Of a stretch of 64,000 bases of DNA, positions 17,323-25,579 are shown piece after piece. Each line of letters opens with the position of its first letter. Within the stretch, counting starts at the first letter, position 1. A model generated the notes under the pieces. The model searched no databases. It saw only the letters and a list, made by a program, of their open reading frames with translations, and was not told where the DNA came from. This DNA is from Bacteroidia bacterium (GTDB taxonomy: Bacteria > Bacteroidota > Bacteroidia > UKL13-3), in assembly GCA_019695215.1 (NCBI GenBank), contig JAIBAK010000006.1:42280-106279 (forward strand). The letters run 5' to 3'. The translations under genes were made by a program, and so were the position numbers.

Positions 17323-19109
17323 ATTGCCATCTCTTCACTTGCTTCCTGCTTAATAAGCAATTTGCGGTATTCATTAAAGATGGTTGATTTAGATAAGAAG
17401 CCAATATATTTTCCATCTTCCAGCACAGGTAAATTCCATGCCCTGAGGGTTTCAAATTTCTGCATCACGGTTTGCATGGTATCGTTTGTAGAAATAAAAC
17501 CGGTAACGGGCGAACAAATATCTCTTACCAATGTGTTTTCATAGCGTGAGGGATTGAACATTATTTCGCGGATGCCGTCTAAATACACTATTCCAACTAA
17601 CTTCTGTTCCTCATCAATCACCGGAAAAATATTGCGCTTGCAGTGGGCAATCACATCAATCAGTTTTCCTAAAGTCATATCCATTTTCACCATCTTAAAG
17701 TCGTTTTCAATTAACTTTTTCAGGTTCATCATCCGCAGCAGGTTTTCGTCTTTGTCTTTGGTTGAAAGGTGTCCGCGAGCTGCTAATTTTTTGGTATAGA
17801 TGGAGTAAGGCTCAAAATAGCGTGTTATGAAAAATGAAAATGCCGAAACCATCATAAGCGGTACAAACAATTTATATCCTCCCGTAGCTTCGGCAATTAA
17901 AAATATAGATGTAAGCGGGGCGTGCACCACACCGCTAAGCACCCCCGACATGCCGGCAACGGTAAAATTTGATGTATGTAAATTATAGATATGCGAAATA
18001 TTTACGGCTGTAGAAAAAGTAAAACCCAATACAGCTCCGGTAAAAAGGGAAGGGGCAAAAATTCCTCCGTTTCCGCCCGAACCAATTGTAACCGAAGTAG
18101 CTACCACCTTTAATGCAATAATGGCCAGCCCAAGTAGCACAGGAGTTAAAGGGAGGTTTCGGTAAGCATACAGAAAAGTATTATTAAACATTAACTGATA
18201 GCGTCCGTTAAGCAGATTATTCACGGTGCTGTAGCCTTCGCCATACAATACCGGAATAAAAAAAATCATAATGCTTAGTGCAATGCCTCCCAATATGGCT
18301 TTGCGGTATTTGGAAGGATGGTTTTTAAGGTACCCTTCCATTCGCAGCGATAACCGAATCATGTACACCGATGTTAAACCGCAGCATATGCCAAGCAGGG
18401 TGTAAAAGGGTAATGCTTTTACATCCCAGCTTTCGGTTACGAGGTAAAACAACTGACCGCTTCCGGCAATATTAGCCACTACCGCGGCTGTAGCCGAGGC
18501 AATAAGCAAAGGGATAAATGCCGGAATAGTGATTTGAGGAAGTAAAACTTCGAGCGCAAAAATAACGCCACCCAGCGGAGCATTAAAAATGGCCGATATG
18601 CCGGCTGCCGATCCTGCTGCCAGCAACAAGGTTCGTTCTTTAACAGTTAGTCGGAGTGCCTTGGCCATATTAGAGCCAATGGCTGCGCCCGTTACTACAA
18701 TTGGGGCTTCCAGTCCGCATGAGCCTCCGCTTCCTACGGTGAGCGCACTGGTAATTACATGGGAATATACTTTATCCTTTTCAACATCGCCCGACTTGCG
18801 GTTTACGGTGTAAATAATATTGCTGATGCCGCGGCCAAGTTTTCCTTTACGAAAGTACAGAACATAAAAAACGGTTAATACAATACCCAGTAACGGAAAA
18901 AATAAATACAACCAGTTGTATTGTTCGGCTGCGGTACTTTCAAACAGCACATCTTCAATTAACCTGACTAATGTTTTCAGAATAATGGCCGTAATCCCTG
19001 CAATTAATCCAACTAATCCGCTTACGATGAGCAGCGTATTTTTATTATTGACGTAGCGAAGTCGCCACAGCCAAATTTTGGAAATCCAGGATTGTACTGC
19101 CGGTTTCAT
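17319..19109 (-). CDS. ClC-type chloride channel/transporter with C-terminal CBS pair
   Basis: 596 residues. Selectivity-filter motifs of ClC proteins are present: GSGGSCGLEAP (about 125-135, holding the gating Glu; the usual GxEGP reads GLEAP) and GSGGNGGIFAPSLFTGA (about 330). The retained gating Glu fits a proton-coupled antiporter or gated channel. Residues about 455-590 form two CBS domains in the cytoplasm, likely a nucleotide-binding regulator. Monocistronic and leftward; a structured repeat lies in the upstream gap. Confidence 0.9.
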   Translation of the reverse strand: MKPAVQSWISKIWLWRLRYVNNKNTLLIVSGLVGLIAGITAIILKTLVRLIEDVLFESTAAEQYNWLYLFFPLLGIVLTVFYVLYFRKGKLGRGISNIIYTVNRKSGDVEKDKVYSHVITSALTVGSGGSCGLEAPIVVTGAAIGSNMAKALRLTVKERTLLLAAGSAAGISAIFNAPLGGVIFALEVLLPQITIPAFIPLLIASATAAVVANIAGSGQLFYLVTESWDVKALPFYTLLGICCGLTSVYMIRLSLRMEGYLKNHPSKYRKAILGGIALSIMIFFIPVLYGEGYSTVNNLLNGRYQLMFNNTFLYAYRNLPLTPVLLGLAIIALKVVATSVTIGSGGNGGIFAPSLFTGAVLGFTFSTAVNISHIYNLHTSNFTVAGMSGVLSGVVHAPLTSIFLIAEATGGYKLFVPLMMVSAFSFFITRYFEPYSIYTKKLAARGHLSTKDKDENLLRMMNLKKLIENDFKMVKMDMTLGKLIDVIAHCKRNIFPVIDEEQKLVGIVYLDGIREIMFNPSRYENTLVRDICSPVTGFISTNDTMQTVMQKFETLRAWNLPVLEDGKYIGFLSKSTIFNEYRKLLIKQEASEEMAI

Positions 19110-19217
19110 GTTTCAAGTATAAGAATAAAATACTTTATATGTGTGTTACGCTATCAATATGTACCACCTTTAGCTTTGTAGAAGAACAGGTGTTGGATGG
19201 GTTTATGAAAAAAGAAG

Positions 19218-19294
19218 AAACACATAGAAACATAGTTGACATAGCCACACAGCATTTTTAACAGCGAAAAAATCTGTGTGGCTATGTGTTTTTC
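19218..19294. repeat. Structured intergenic repeat; likely terminator of the TonB operon
   Basis: ACATAGCCACACAG (19239-19252) and its exact complement at 19274-19287 form a 14-bp stem, with an inner ATTTTT/AAAAAT stem. To the left are two more ACATAG units (19222-19227 and 19230-19235). The unit AAACACATAG at 19218-19227 can pair with the same right arm, giving an alternative fold. Read leftward, a T-rich stretch follows, so it can end the TonB-receptor transcript. Confidence 0.65.
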
Positions 19295-19317
19295 TATTGG
19301 TAAATTAAAAGGTCCTG

Positions 19318-21531
19318 TTACTTCAGCTTGTAGCGAATTCCCGCATAAGTCATTCGTCCTATTACCGGTCCCCACACCAATGAGGCATCAAAGGCGGTTC
19401 CGAACGGATTGGAAGGATCCATGATTAATTGCGTTTGACGGAAACCAAGTAAATTTTCACAACCTATATAGGCATCGAGTTTTTTCCACGCTTTGCTCAC
19501 CTGCGCATTCATTACAAAATACGAAGGGGAGAAGCCCGATGTAACGGTGTTAAGCGGAGTAAACGGAATTCTTTTTTTTCCATACCATTGCAGGGTATAA
19601 TCAAAACTCCATTTGGTTTTACTTGTATAATCTAAGTTAATAAAAAAACGCTGCTTTGATACAAAAGGCTGTTGCTTTTTCCCGTTGAGGTAACCGGTTT
19701 CCATATCAAGCCATTTGTAAGCCGTTTTTAATCCTACGCGTTTAATCAGCTCGTAATTCAGTTCCAATTGCAAACTGTTTACATACGAACCGTTTTTCAG
19801 GTTATAAATAAGCACTTTCCCCGAATTAAAATCACGGTCGCATACCACCTGATTTTCGAAATCGGTACGGTAAGCATCGGCACTGATGCTTCCTTTGCGA
19901 TTGAACAATCTAAAATCCTGTGTAATGTTCATTCCGTAGTCCCAGGCAATTTCAGGCTGCAATCCGTACGCTTTTCCTCCGGTTCCTAAAATGGTTAACT
20001 GGCGCGAACTGGCAAATACCGAAGTGTTTTCGGCAAAAATATTAGCTGAGCGTAACCCGCGACCGAAAGTAGTGCGCAAAGTGAGTTTTTCATTTACCGC
20101 ATATTTGGTATGCAGGCGGGGAGTTATGAAATTACCGAATAAGTTATGCATATCGTAACGTAATCCCGCAACTAATGAAAAACGGGAGGAGGGTGTCCAG
20201 GTGAATTCGAAAAAAGCTCCGGGAACCAGCTCGGTTCGTTTATAAGTGAGCGAGTCGTATGTTTCGTTAAAATTATCTCTTAAAAAACTAATACCTGTTG
20301 TAAACTTATTTGATGTATGTCTGATAATGGATTGAAAAATAAGGTTGGTATAAAAACTCTGCTCTTTTCCATTGTAGGAACGTGTTCCAAACCACGATTG
20401 CTGGTTGTGATCAATTGCACTAAAGGTAATTCCAATGCTTTGGAAAGGTAAATCTTTCCAGACATAACCCATTTTGGCAAAGGCTTCATACCGTTTGGTA
20501 TCCAATATTACTCCGTAATCAATGGTTTTACCTTTTTCGTTTACCGGATCAAACCCCAATTGTCCTCCGGTTCGGTTTTCTGTTAACAGTTTTACGCCTA
20601 TTTGCGATTCCATTCCTTTTGTGCCATGGTACTTCCAGGTATTGGATAACCCGTATTGAGTACTAAGCGGAATGTCTAAGTATCCGTCTTTATTGCGGTC
20701 ATTTTTGCCGTCAAAAAAATCGCCATGAAGCAACAGGATTGTGCTCCATTTTTTACTGAATTTATGCGCCAGATTCAGATTAGTTTCAGCTCTGCCCATT
20801 TCATTTACGTATTGGTTAAAATAAACCCGTTCGCTGTTAAAGGGTTTTTTAAGCTCCACATTAATTTGCCCGGCAATACTTTCATAGCCGTTCACTACCG
20901 ATCCGGTTCCTTTGCTCAGTTGAATGGATTCAATCCAGGGGCCGGGTACATAAGCCAGCCCGTAATTTGTAGCTAATCCGCGCATACGCGGTTGATTCTC
21001 GATGGTCAGTAAAGTATATTTCCCTTCCAATCCCAGCATCTGAATTTGTTTTACTCCGGTTACTGCATCGGCAAACGAAACATCTACGGTGGTGCTTGTT
21101 TCAAAACTTTCCGACAGGTTACAGCAGGCCGCCTTGCGCAGTTCTTTCTCTCCGGCTATTTCTACCTTTTGCGTACTCAGCGGATCAATAGTAATACCCG
21201 TTTGTTTTTCGCGAAGGGTGTACTCTTTTAACATGAAGGCATTTTTAAGAGTAATGGTTAAAAATTGCTCCCCGTTATAAGTGATGGTATCATTGGCATA
21301 CCCTACCACCCGTACCAAAAGTTGTGTGTGCCCGGTTACTTTTTCAATCTGAAAAAAACCGTTAGAGTCGGCCATAGCCGAAGTGGTGGTATTTACCCAG
21401 TGAACCGTAGCATAGGCAGCTCCGGTAAGGGAATCTTTTCCCAGCGGTTCAAGTATTCTTCCCTTTAAAACCTGCTGGCCCGAAGCATAAAACGAAATAC
21501 CTGCCAGCAGGAGTGCAATGATCCGTTTCAT
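19318..21531 (-). CDS. TonB-dependent outer-membrane receptor, probably for a metal
   Basis: 737 residues. Signal peptide, a carboxypeptidase-like regulatory domain (about 20-105), a plug (about 115-240) and a C-terminal barrel ending YAGIRYKLK. The segment before the plug has CCNLSESFETSTTVDVSF, and the plug contains SKGTGSVVNGYESIAGQI. In Bacteroidota receptors with this Cys-Cys block are found next to HMA and HYC_CC_PP genes, as here. Last gene of a five-gene leftward operon; its ATG overlaps the HMA gene stop by four bases. Copper is the likeliest substrate by context but is not proven. Confidence 0.88.
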   Translation of the reverse strand: MKRIIALLLAGISFYASGQQVLKGRILEPLGKDSLTGAAYATVHWVNTTTSAMADSNGFFQIEKVTGHTQLLVRVVGYANDTITYNGEQFLTITLKNAFMLKEYTLREKQTGITIDPLSTQKVEIAGEKELRKAACCNLSESFETSTTVDVSFADAVTGVKQIQMLGLEGKYTLLTIENQPRMRGLATNYGLAYVPGPWIESIQLSKGTGSVVNGYESIAGQINVELKKPFNSERVYFNQYVNEMGRAETNLNLAHKFSKKWSTILLLHGDFFDGKNDRNKDGYLDIPLSTQYGLSNTWKYHGTKGMESQIGVKLLTENRTGGQLGFDPVNEKGKTIDYGVILDTKRYEAFAKMGYVWKDLPFQSIGITFSAIDHNQQSWFGTRSYNGKEQSFYTNLIFQSIIRHTSNKFTTGISFLRDNFNETYDSLTYKRTELVPGAFFEFTWTPSSRFSLVAGLRYDMHNLFGNFITPRLHTKYAVNEKLTLRTTFGRGLRSANIFAENTSVFASSRQLTILGTGGKAYGLQPEIAWDYGMNITQDFRLFNRKGSISADAYRTDFENQVVCDRDFNSGKVLIYNLKNGSYVNSLQLELNYELIKRVGLKTAYKWLDMETGYLNGKKQQPFVSKQRFFINLDYTSKTKWSFDYTLQWYGKKRIPFTPLNTVTSGFSPSYFVMNAQVSKAWKKLDAYIGCENLLGFRQTQLIMDPSNPFGTAFDASLVWGPVIGRMTYAGIRYKLK

Positions 21532-21878
21532 TGACTTTTTCGTTCGTAGTGACAGCAGGGCGAGAGGCGCTGATACGCTTTATCGTCTCCTCTTTTTTGT
21601 TCGGTGTCGTAACCTGAAGCGGCTATAAGTTCGTGTATTTTTTCCACGGTTATCTTTTCAAGGTTATACGTTACCGAAATAATCTTGGTGTTTTTATCCC
21701 ATTCGGCCAGTTTTACTCCTTTCACATCCAATGCTGTTTCAATGGTACGTTTACACATATCGCAGTTACCCCATACTTTAAAAGTGATGGTGGTATCGTT
21801 TTTTTGTCCGAAAACAAAATTGGCAATGAAAAATATACTTAGCAGTAAGCCTGATTTTTTAAAAAATAATTGTTTCAT
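21528..21878 (-). CDS. Exported heavy-metal-associated (HMA) domain protein
   Basis: 116 residues: signal peptide to about FVFGQ, then one HMA ferredoxin-like domain (about 28-95) with the metal-binding pair Cys39-Asp-Met-Cys42 in GNCDMCKRTIETAL. The tail adds CCHY, another possible ligand set. HMA domains bind Cu(I) or Zn(II). Export makes it a periplasmic metal chaperone or scavenger rather than the usual cytoplasmic one. It is coupled to the TonB receptor (ATGA overlap) and lies 12 bases after the di-haem peroxidase gene. Confidence 0.88.
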   Translation of the reverse strand: MKQLFFKKSGLLLSIFFIANFVFGQKNDTTITFKVWGNCDMCKRTIETALDVKGVKLAEWDKNTKIISVTYNLEKITVEKIHELIAASGYDTEQKRGDDKAYQRLSPCCHYERKSQ

Positions 21879-21890
21879 AATTGTATTAAC

Positions 21891-22967
21891 TTAAGGTTGC
21901 ATAAAAGCAGCATTCGTAATAAAGCTGCTGTCGGTAAATGTTTTTAGAAAAGCTACCAAATCCAGCTTTTCCTGTGCGGTTAAATTCAACCCGTTTTTAA
22001 TCTGATCCATATTTACATCGAGATTAGGAGAACCGGTTTTTACCTGATGGTCGTAAAAGTCAACAACCTGTTCAAGTGTGGTAAAACGGGAGTCGTGCAT
22101 GTAGGGGAATGTAAGCGCAATATTTCTAAGAGTGGGTACTTTAAATTTGCCGTTATCGGTGCTTTGGCCGGTTACTTTACCCAAACCGATATCCGTGAAT
22201 GAAGCATCCAAACCATTGTTGCGGAAAGCGTGGTCAGTGAGCATGGCATCCGAATGGCAGTGGTTGCAATCGGCTTTGCCAAAAAACAAATCTTTTCCCC
22301 TTTTTTCCTGATCGGAAAATACGGAGGTATCTCCTTCAAAATAAAATTTATCAAACCGGGAGTTGAATGAAACTAATGTGCGCTCAAACTGGGCAATGGC
22401 TTTTGTGACCATATTGCTGTCAATAGTTGTTTTGCCAAAAGCTTTAAAAAACATGCCCGGATAAACGGGGTCTGATTGCAGACGGCTAACTACCGAAGGC
22501 CAGTCGTTTCTCATTTCTATCGGGTTTGTTACAGGGTCGTGTGCCTGAAGCTCGAGTGACGGACGTCTGCCATCCCAGAAAAACTTTGTTGACCATCCCA
22601 TATTAATAATGGCCATGGCATTGCGGTCTCCAGGTGCCCCGTTTGTACCCACACTAAAAGCGCGTGGATCTGAAAAAGCATTATCTATTTTATGACAGGA
22701 AGCACAGGACATACTCAGGTCGTTTGAAAGTTTTTTGTCGTAAAACAACTTGCGGCCAAGGGCTACTCCCTCAACCGTAGTGGCGTTATCGGTGGGCTCA
22801 GGCATTTGCCCCGAGTAAATTTTTACCCACGAAGGGTAAGAGACAGAAAGTGGGATAGGATTGAAAACCGGAGTCTCGTTTTTCAGAGGCCCGTCTTCCT
22901 TTTTATTGCATGCCAGCAGCAGTACAAAACAGCCTAACGTGATGCAGGAAATATTACGGATATTCAT
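21891..22967 (-). CDS. Di-haem cytochrome c peroxidase (MauG/CcpA family) lipoprotein
   Basis: 358 residues. Lipobox LLLAC (Cys20). Two c-type haem sites: CASCH at 88-92 and CNHCH at 234-238. WDGRRPSLELQA and DPVTNPIEM between them, and VPTLRNIALTFPYMHDSRF after the second, are standard for the family. The reaction is reduction of hydrogen peroxide, or oxidation of a partner protein, in the periplasm. Three bases separate it from the upstream thioredoxin-like gene. Its place in a metal operon suggests defence against peroxide or redox handling of the metal. Confidence 0.93.
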   Translation of the reverse strand: MNIRNISCITLGCFVLLLACNKKEDGPLKNETPVFNPIPLSVSYPSWVKIYSGQMPEPTDNATTVEGVALGRKLFYDKKLSNDLSMSCASCHKIDNAFSDPRAFSVGTNGAPGDRNAMAIINMGWSTKFFWDGRRPSLELQAHDPVTNPIEMRNDWPSVVSRLQSDPVYPGMFFKAFGKTTIDSNMVTKAIAQFERTLVSFNSRFDKFYFEGDTSVFSDQEKRGKDLFFGKADCNHCHSDAMLTDHAFRNNGLDASFTDIGLGKVTGQSTDNGKFKVPTLRNIALTFPYMHDSRFTTLEQVVDFYDHQVKTGSPNLDVNMDQIKNGLNLTAQEKLDLVAFLKTFTDSSFITNAAFMQP

Positions 22968-22970
22968 ATT

Positions 22971-23726
22971 TTACTTTATTACAAGTTTTTGGTTCAGAAC
23001 ACCCGATTGATTGCGGATACAAATAAAGTAAAGTCCCTGTTGCATTCCGTTTAACCACAACAGGTGCTCACCGGCCTCAGGAACAAACTGCGTAAGCACA
23101 GTTTTTCCTGAAACATCGCTGATGGAGATTTCACTGGCTGCAACAGGCAAACTGATATAAATTTTTTCACTTGCCGGATTTGGGAACACATGTACATTGG
23201 CAAAAGGCGCGATAGGAGAGGCCGAAGCGGCAAGCAATGCCGTATTTAACGCATTGCGTATGGGAGTATTATCAGACGGGGCATACCCCAGTTTTTTGTA
23301 AAATAGCTGATGGCCCCAGCCACCGGCTATTACAATGGTTGGCATTCCCATGCCACCGTAGTAGTTTACATCACTATCGCCCTCGGTAAATACGGTATGA
23401 CTCGACAGATTATTGCTATTTTTCCAGTTATTCATATCGGCACAGGTATAACTGTTATCGTATCCTATGGCATATAATTCAACTTTACCCGGATGGCTCA
23501 CTGCATAATCGGCTTTAATGCTTTTTAATCCGTTTCCGGCAGTTACGCATGGAGCGCAATTCATCATTACGTATTCCAGAATGATGACTTTGCCCGAATT
23601 TAATTCAGCAAATAAATCGTGCGGATTACCGTTGCAGTCGTTTTTGGTAAAATTTTGTACCGTTGTTTGTGCCAAAGCTGTTGCATACCAGCCAAGCGAA
23701 AATATAATATAAGCTACTTTCTTCAT
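22971..23726 (-). CDS. Thioredoxin-like protein with T9SS type A sorting domain
   Basis: 251 residues. Signal peptide ending ATALAQ, a thioredoxin-fold domain (about 22-160) with the redox pair Cys57-Ala-Pro-Cys60 in MMNCAPCVTAG and GMPTIVIAGG as the cis-Pro loop. The C-terminal domain (about 175-251, VFPNPASEKIYISL to the end KLVIK) directs export through the type IX system and surface attachment. A secreted thioredoxin-like protein in front of a cytochrome peroxidase is typical of Bacteroidota metal-linked operons. Confidence 0.88.
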   Translation of the reverse strand: MKKVAYIIFSLGWYATALAQTTVQNFTKNDCNGNPHDLFAELNSGKVIILEYVMMNCAPCVTAGNGLKSIKADYAVSHPGKVELYAIGYDNSYTCADMNNWKNSNNLSSHTVFTEGDSDVNYYGGMGMPTIVIAGGWGHQLFYKKLGYAPSDNTPIRNALNTALLAASASPIAPFANVHVFPNPASEKIYISLPVAASEISISDVSGKTVLTQFVPEAGEHLLWLNGMQQGLYFICIRNQSGVLNQKLVIK

Positions 23727-23796
23727 TTTGATTTTAATAATAAATGGTAAATAAAAACAGAGAGAAAAGCCGGGATTACGGCCAAAGAAAGCAGGT

Positions 23797-24183
23797 CTAA
23801 ATTCTGATCAGCCTGTTTTGAATATACGTTGGGGTATGGGAGAGGGGCGGAGCTTTTGACTCGCCATGAAATTCAGTTCCTTTGTAAAGTTGAGTGGTAA
23901 CCGGGGCCTGTTCAAAAAACAAACAGGTTACCATTTTAGGCGCAGCAGGTTTTTCGGTAGGCACAAGGTGATGAGCGGCTGTAATTTTAATAAATGTTTG
24001 ACGGCTGCTACAGCATCCTTTTTTCTTTTTTGATTTAGTAGTGCATGAGCACGACTTGGCTTTGTGGGTGTAAAAGGAAAGAGATTTTAAATTGTTGCCG
24101 CAAAAATGAGCAGCAACCGATACCCCGCCTGCGCTGATGAGGTACGTAAGGGTTAATCCAAAAAGAAAAAGCTTCCTTAACAT
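23797..24183 (-). CDS. HYC_CC_PP family protein
   Basis: 128 residues, first gene of the metal operon. Signal-like N-terminus, then HFCGNNLKSLSFY, a Lys-rich stretch with SCSCTT and KKKKGCCSSR, then FIKITAAHH and a Pro-rich end. The conserved HxC, CC and PP features give the family its name. No activity is known. The spaced Cys and His residues suggest metal binding, and such genes usually neighbour TonB receptor and HMA genes, as here. Seventy bases separate it from the next gene. Confidence 0.75.
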   Translation of the reverse strand: MLRKLFLFGLTLTYLISAGGVSVAAHFCGNNLKSLSFYTHKAKSCSCTTKSKKKKGCCSSRQTFIKITAAHHLVPTEKPAAPKMVTCLFFEQAPVTTQLYKGTEFHGESKAPPLSHTPTYIQNRLIRI

Positions 24184-24190
24184 TGATTTA

Positions 24191-24198
24191 CAAAATTA
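24191..24198 (-). promoter_or_regulatory. -7 box TAATTTTG for the metal operon
   Basis: TAnnTTTG match on the minus strand, seven bases before the ATG at 24183. It predicts a near-leaderless five-gene transcript. No recognisable metal-regulator operator was seen. Confidence 0.5.
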
Positions 24199-24235
24199 GG
24201 AAGCTTTTTCTTAAAAAAGAATCTTTTACAGGTTA

Positions 24236-24715
24236 TTATTCAGAAACCTCCCCCAAAGCGATTTCATTTTCGCTGGCCTCGCGTACCGTCACAATATTTC
24301 CGGTAAAGCGCAGCACCTGACCGGCTAAGGGGTGATTAAAGTCCATATGCACGTGGTCGTCATGAATTTCGGTGATTACCCCGTAAAGCGAGTTTCCGCT
24401 CTGGTCCTGCATGGGAAGGGTGTTTCCTACCTGCAAAATATCGTCTGGTGCACCTTCTACATTAAAAACACTGCGCGGGATTACCGCGAGGTAATCGGGG
24501 TTGTATGCTCCGTAAGCTTCTTCGGCTTCAATGGAGAAATCAAAGGTATCTCCGGCCTTTAATCCGGCTAATCCTTTGTCAAATCCCGGAATGGTGTTAC
24601 CGGCACCGTGCACAAATGAAAAGGGGCGTGTTTCGTCAGCTTTATCGGCAATTTCGCCCGAGGTAAGGGTAAGCTCATAATGCAGGGTTACCACTTTGTT
24701 GTTGTCAATTATCAT
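24236..24715 (-). CDS. FKBP-type peptidyl-prolyl isomerase, SlyD-like
   Basis: 159 residues, cytoplasmic. FKBP core with VHGAGNTIPGFDKGLAGLKA (about 34-53), then the inserted chaperone flap (about 70-125, DHVHMDFNHPLAGQ) typical of SlyD. The His-rich metal-binding tail of E. coli SlyD is absent; the chain ends shortly after the FKBP fold. It lies just upstream of the metal operon in the same direction but with its own promoter; a 52-base gap separates them. Confidence 0.92.
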   Translation of the reverse strand: MIIDNNKVVTLHYELTLTSGEIADKADETRPFSFVHGAGNTIPGFDKGLAGLKAGDTFDFSIEAEEAYGAYNPDYLAVIPRSVFNVEGAPDDILQVGNTLPMQDQSGNSLYGVITEIHDDHVHMDFNHPLAGQVLRFTGNIVTVREASENEIALGEVSE

Positions 24716-24732
24716 ATCTTAAAAATGAATGG

Positions 24733-24740
24733 CAAAGGTA
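24733..24740 (-). promoter_or_regulatory. -7 box TACCTTTG for the slyD-like gene
   Basis: TAnnTTTG on the minus strand, 17 bases before the ATG at 24715. Confidence 0.5.
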
Positions 24741-24853
24741 AGTCAAGTATCTGAATATTTTAGTTTGGGATTGCGGGAATGCTAAACGCACACGGGTTGC
24801 CGCTTATAACAACCTGTTTGATTTCTTTAATTCAGCGAATGCAATAATGAAGT

Positions 24854-25264
24854 CTACCAAACGTAAACCTTTTTGTTCATGAGCAGGGCTTCACCGGTAA
24901 TGGTATCAGCACCGGTAGCCGTATCAATTACTTTTGTTTCGTACAGCACTCTGTTTTTCTCGGGGAAAATTTCCTTTACTGTAATTACGGCCTTGTAAGG
25001 CGTATCAACAAACATGGGTTTTAAAAAAGTAGTATTTTGTTTCATATAAATATGGCCATCGGCATGCAGGAGGGTGCCGAATATTTTGGTGAATACACTG
25101 GCGCTGTAGTGGCCATGAATAATACAGCGGCCAAACATACTTGCTTTACCAACTTCCTGATTTACGTGAAGCGGGTTGGTATCACCCGATATCTGGGCGT
25201 AAAGATCAACCTGAGCCTGTGTGTAGGAAAAATCATGGGTAAATACATCTCCGACTTGAATCAT
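24854..25264 (-). CDS. MaoC-like (R)-specific enoyl-CoA hydratase (PhaJ-like)
   Basis: 136 residues, a single hot-dog fold. The catalytic Asp28 and His33 lie in SGDTNPLHVN, followed by CIIHGHYSAS, which matches (R)-hydratase active-site loops. PhaJ enzymes convert trans-2-enoyl-CoA to (R)-3-hydroxyacyl-CoA, the monomer for PHA synthase. The gene is divergent from phaE and phaC across a 315-base gap, which supports the PHA role; MaoC proteins also act in other pathways. Probable -7 box TACCTTCG on the minus strand at 25321-25328. Confidence 0.8.
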   Translation of the reverse strand: MIQVGDVFTHDFSYTQAQVDLYAQISGDTNPLHVNQEVGKASMFGRCIIHGHYSASVFTKIFGTLLHADGHIYMKQNTTFLKPMFVDTPYKAVITVKEIFPEKNRVLYETKVIDTATGADTITGEALLMNKKVYVW

Positions 25265-25579
25265 AAAAATAGTTTTAGAGGTTATTAAAAGAGTTATAAA
25301 AATGAAAATTTGAACGGCTGCGAAGGTAATTGATTTTAGACGGGTTCATTCAATTTCACGCAGAAATTTAATTATATGCTCGGGTAAAAAAGGGAGCGAT
25401 GACGAAGATCATTAATAAATTTTAACGTTTAAGTCTTTGAAATAGTGATATGTATGCATCACATCAGTGAATAAGCCAAACATATAGTGCAAATATGAAA
25501 AATGTTTTTACCTTTGCGCCCGAATTCAGGTGCCCTTTAAGTTAAAATAAAATCCGGAATTCATCAAAAACGCAAAAAA
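25265..25579. promoter_or_regulatory. 315-base divergent intergenic region of the PHA locus
   Basis: No gene seen. It holds a leftward TACCTTCG (25321-25328) for the hydratase and a rightward TACCTTTG (25509-25516) about 63 bases before phaE, giving phaE an unusually long leader for this window. The middle is AT-rich; GATATGTATGCATCAC near 25448 contains a short palindrome (ATGCAT) that might be an operator. No riboswitch or repeat was recognised. Confidence 0.5.
25509..25516 (+). promoter_or_regulatory. -7 box TACCTTTG for phaE
   Basis: TAnnTTTG match; predicted start of transcription leaves a leader of nearly 60 bases before the ATG at 25580. Confidence 0.5.

Noticed and set aside
19218..19260. 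Spaced ACATAG repeats as a CRISPR array
   Set aside because: Units are only six bases with 2-3 base gaps and no cas genes are in the window.
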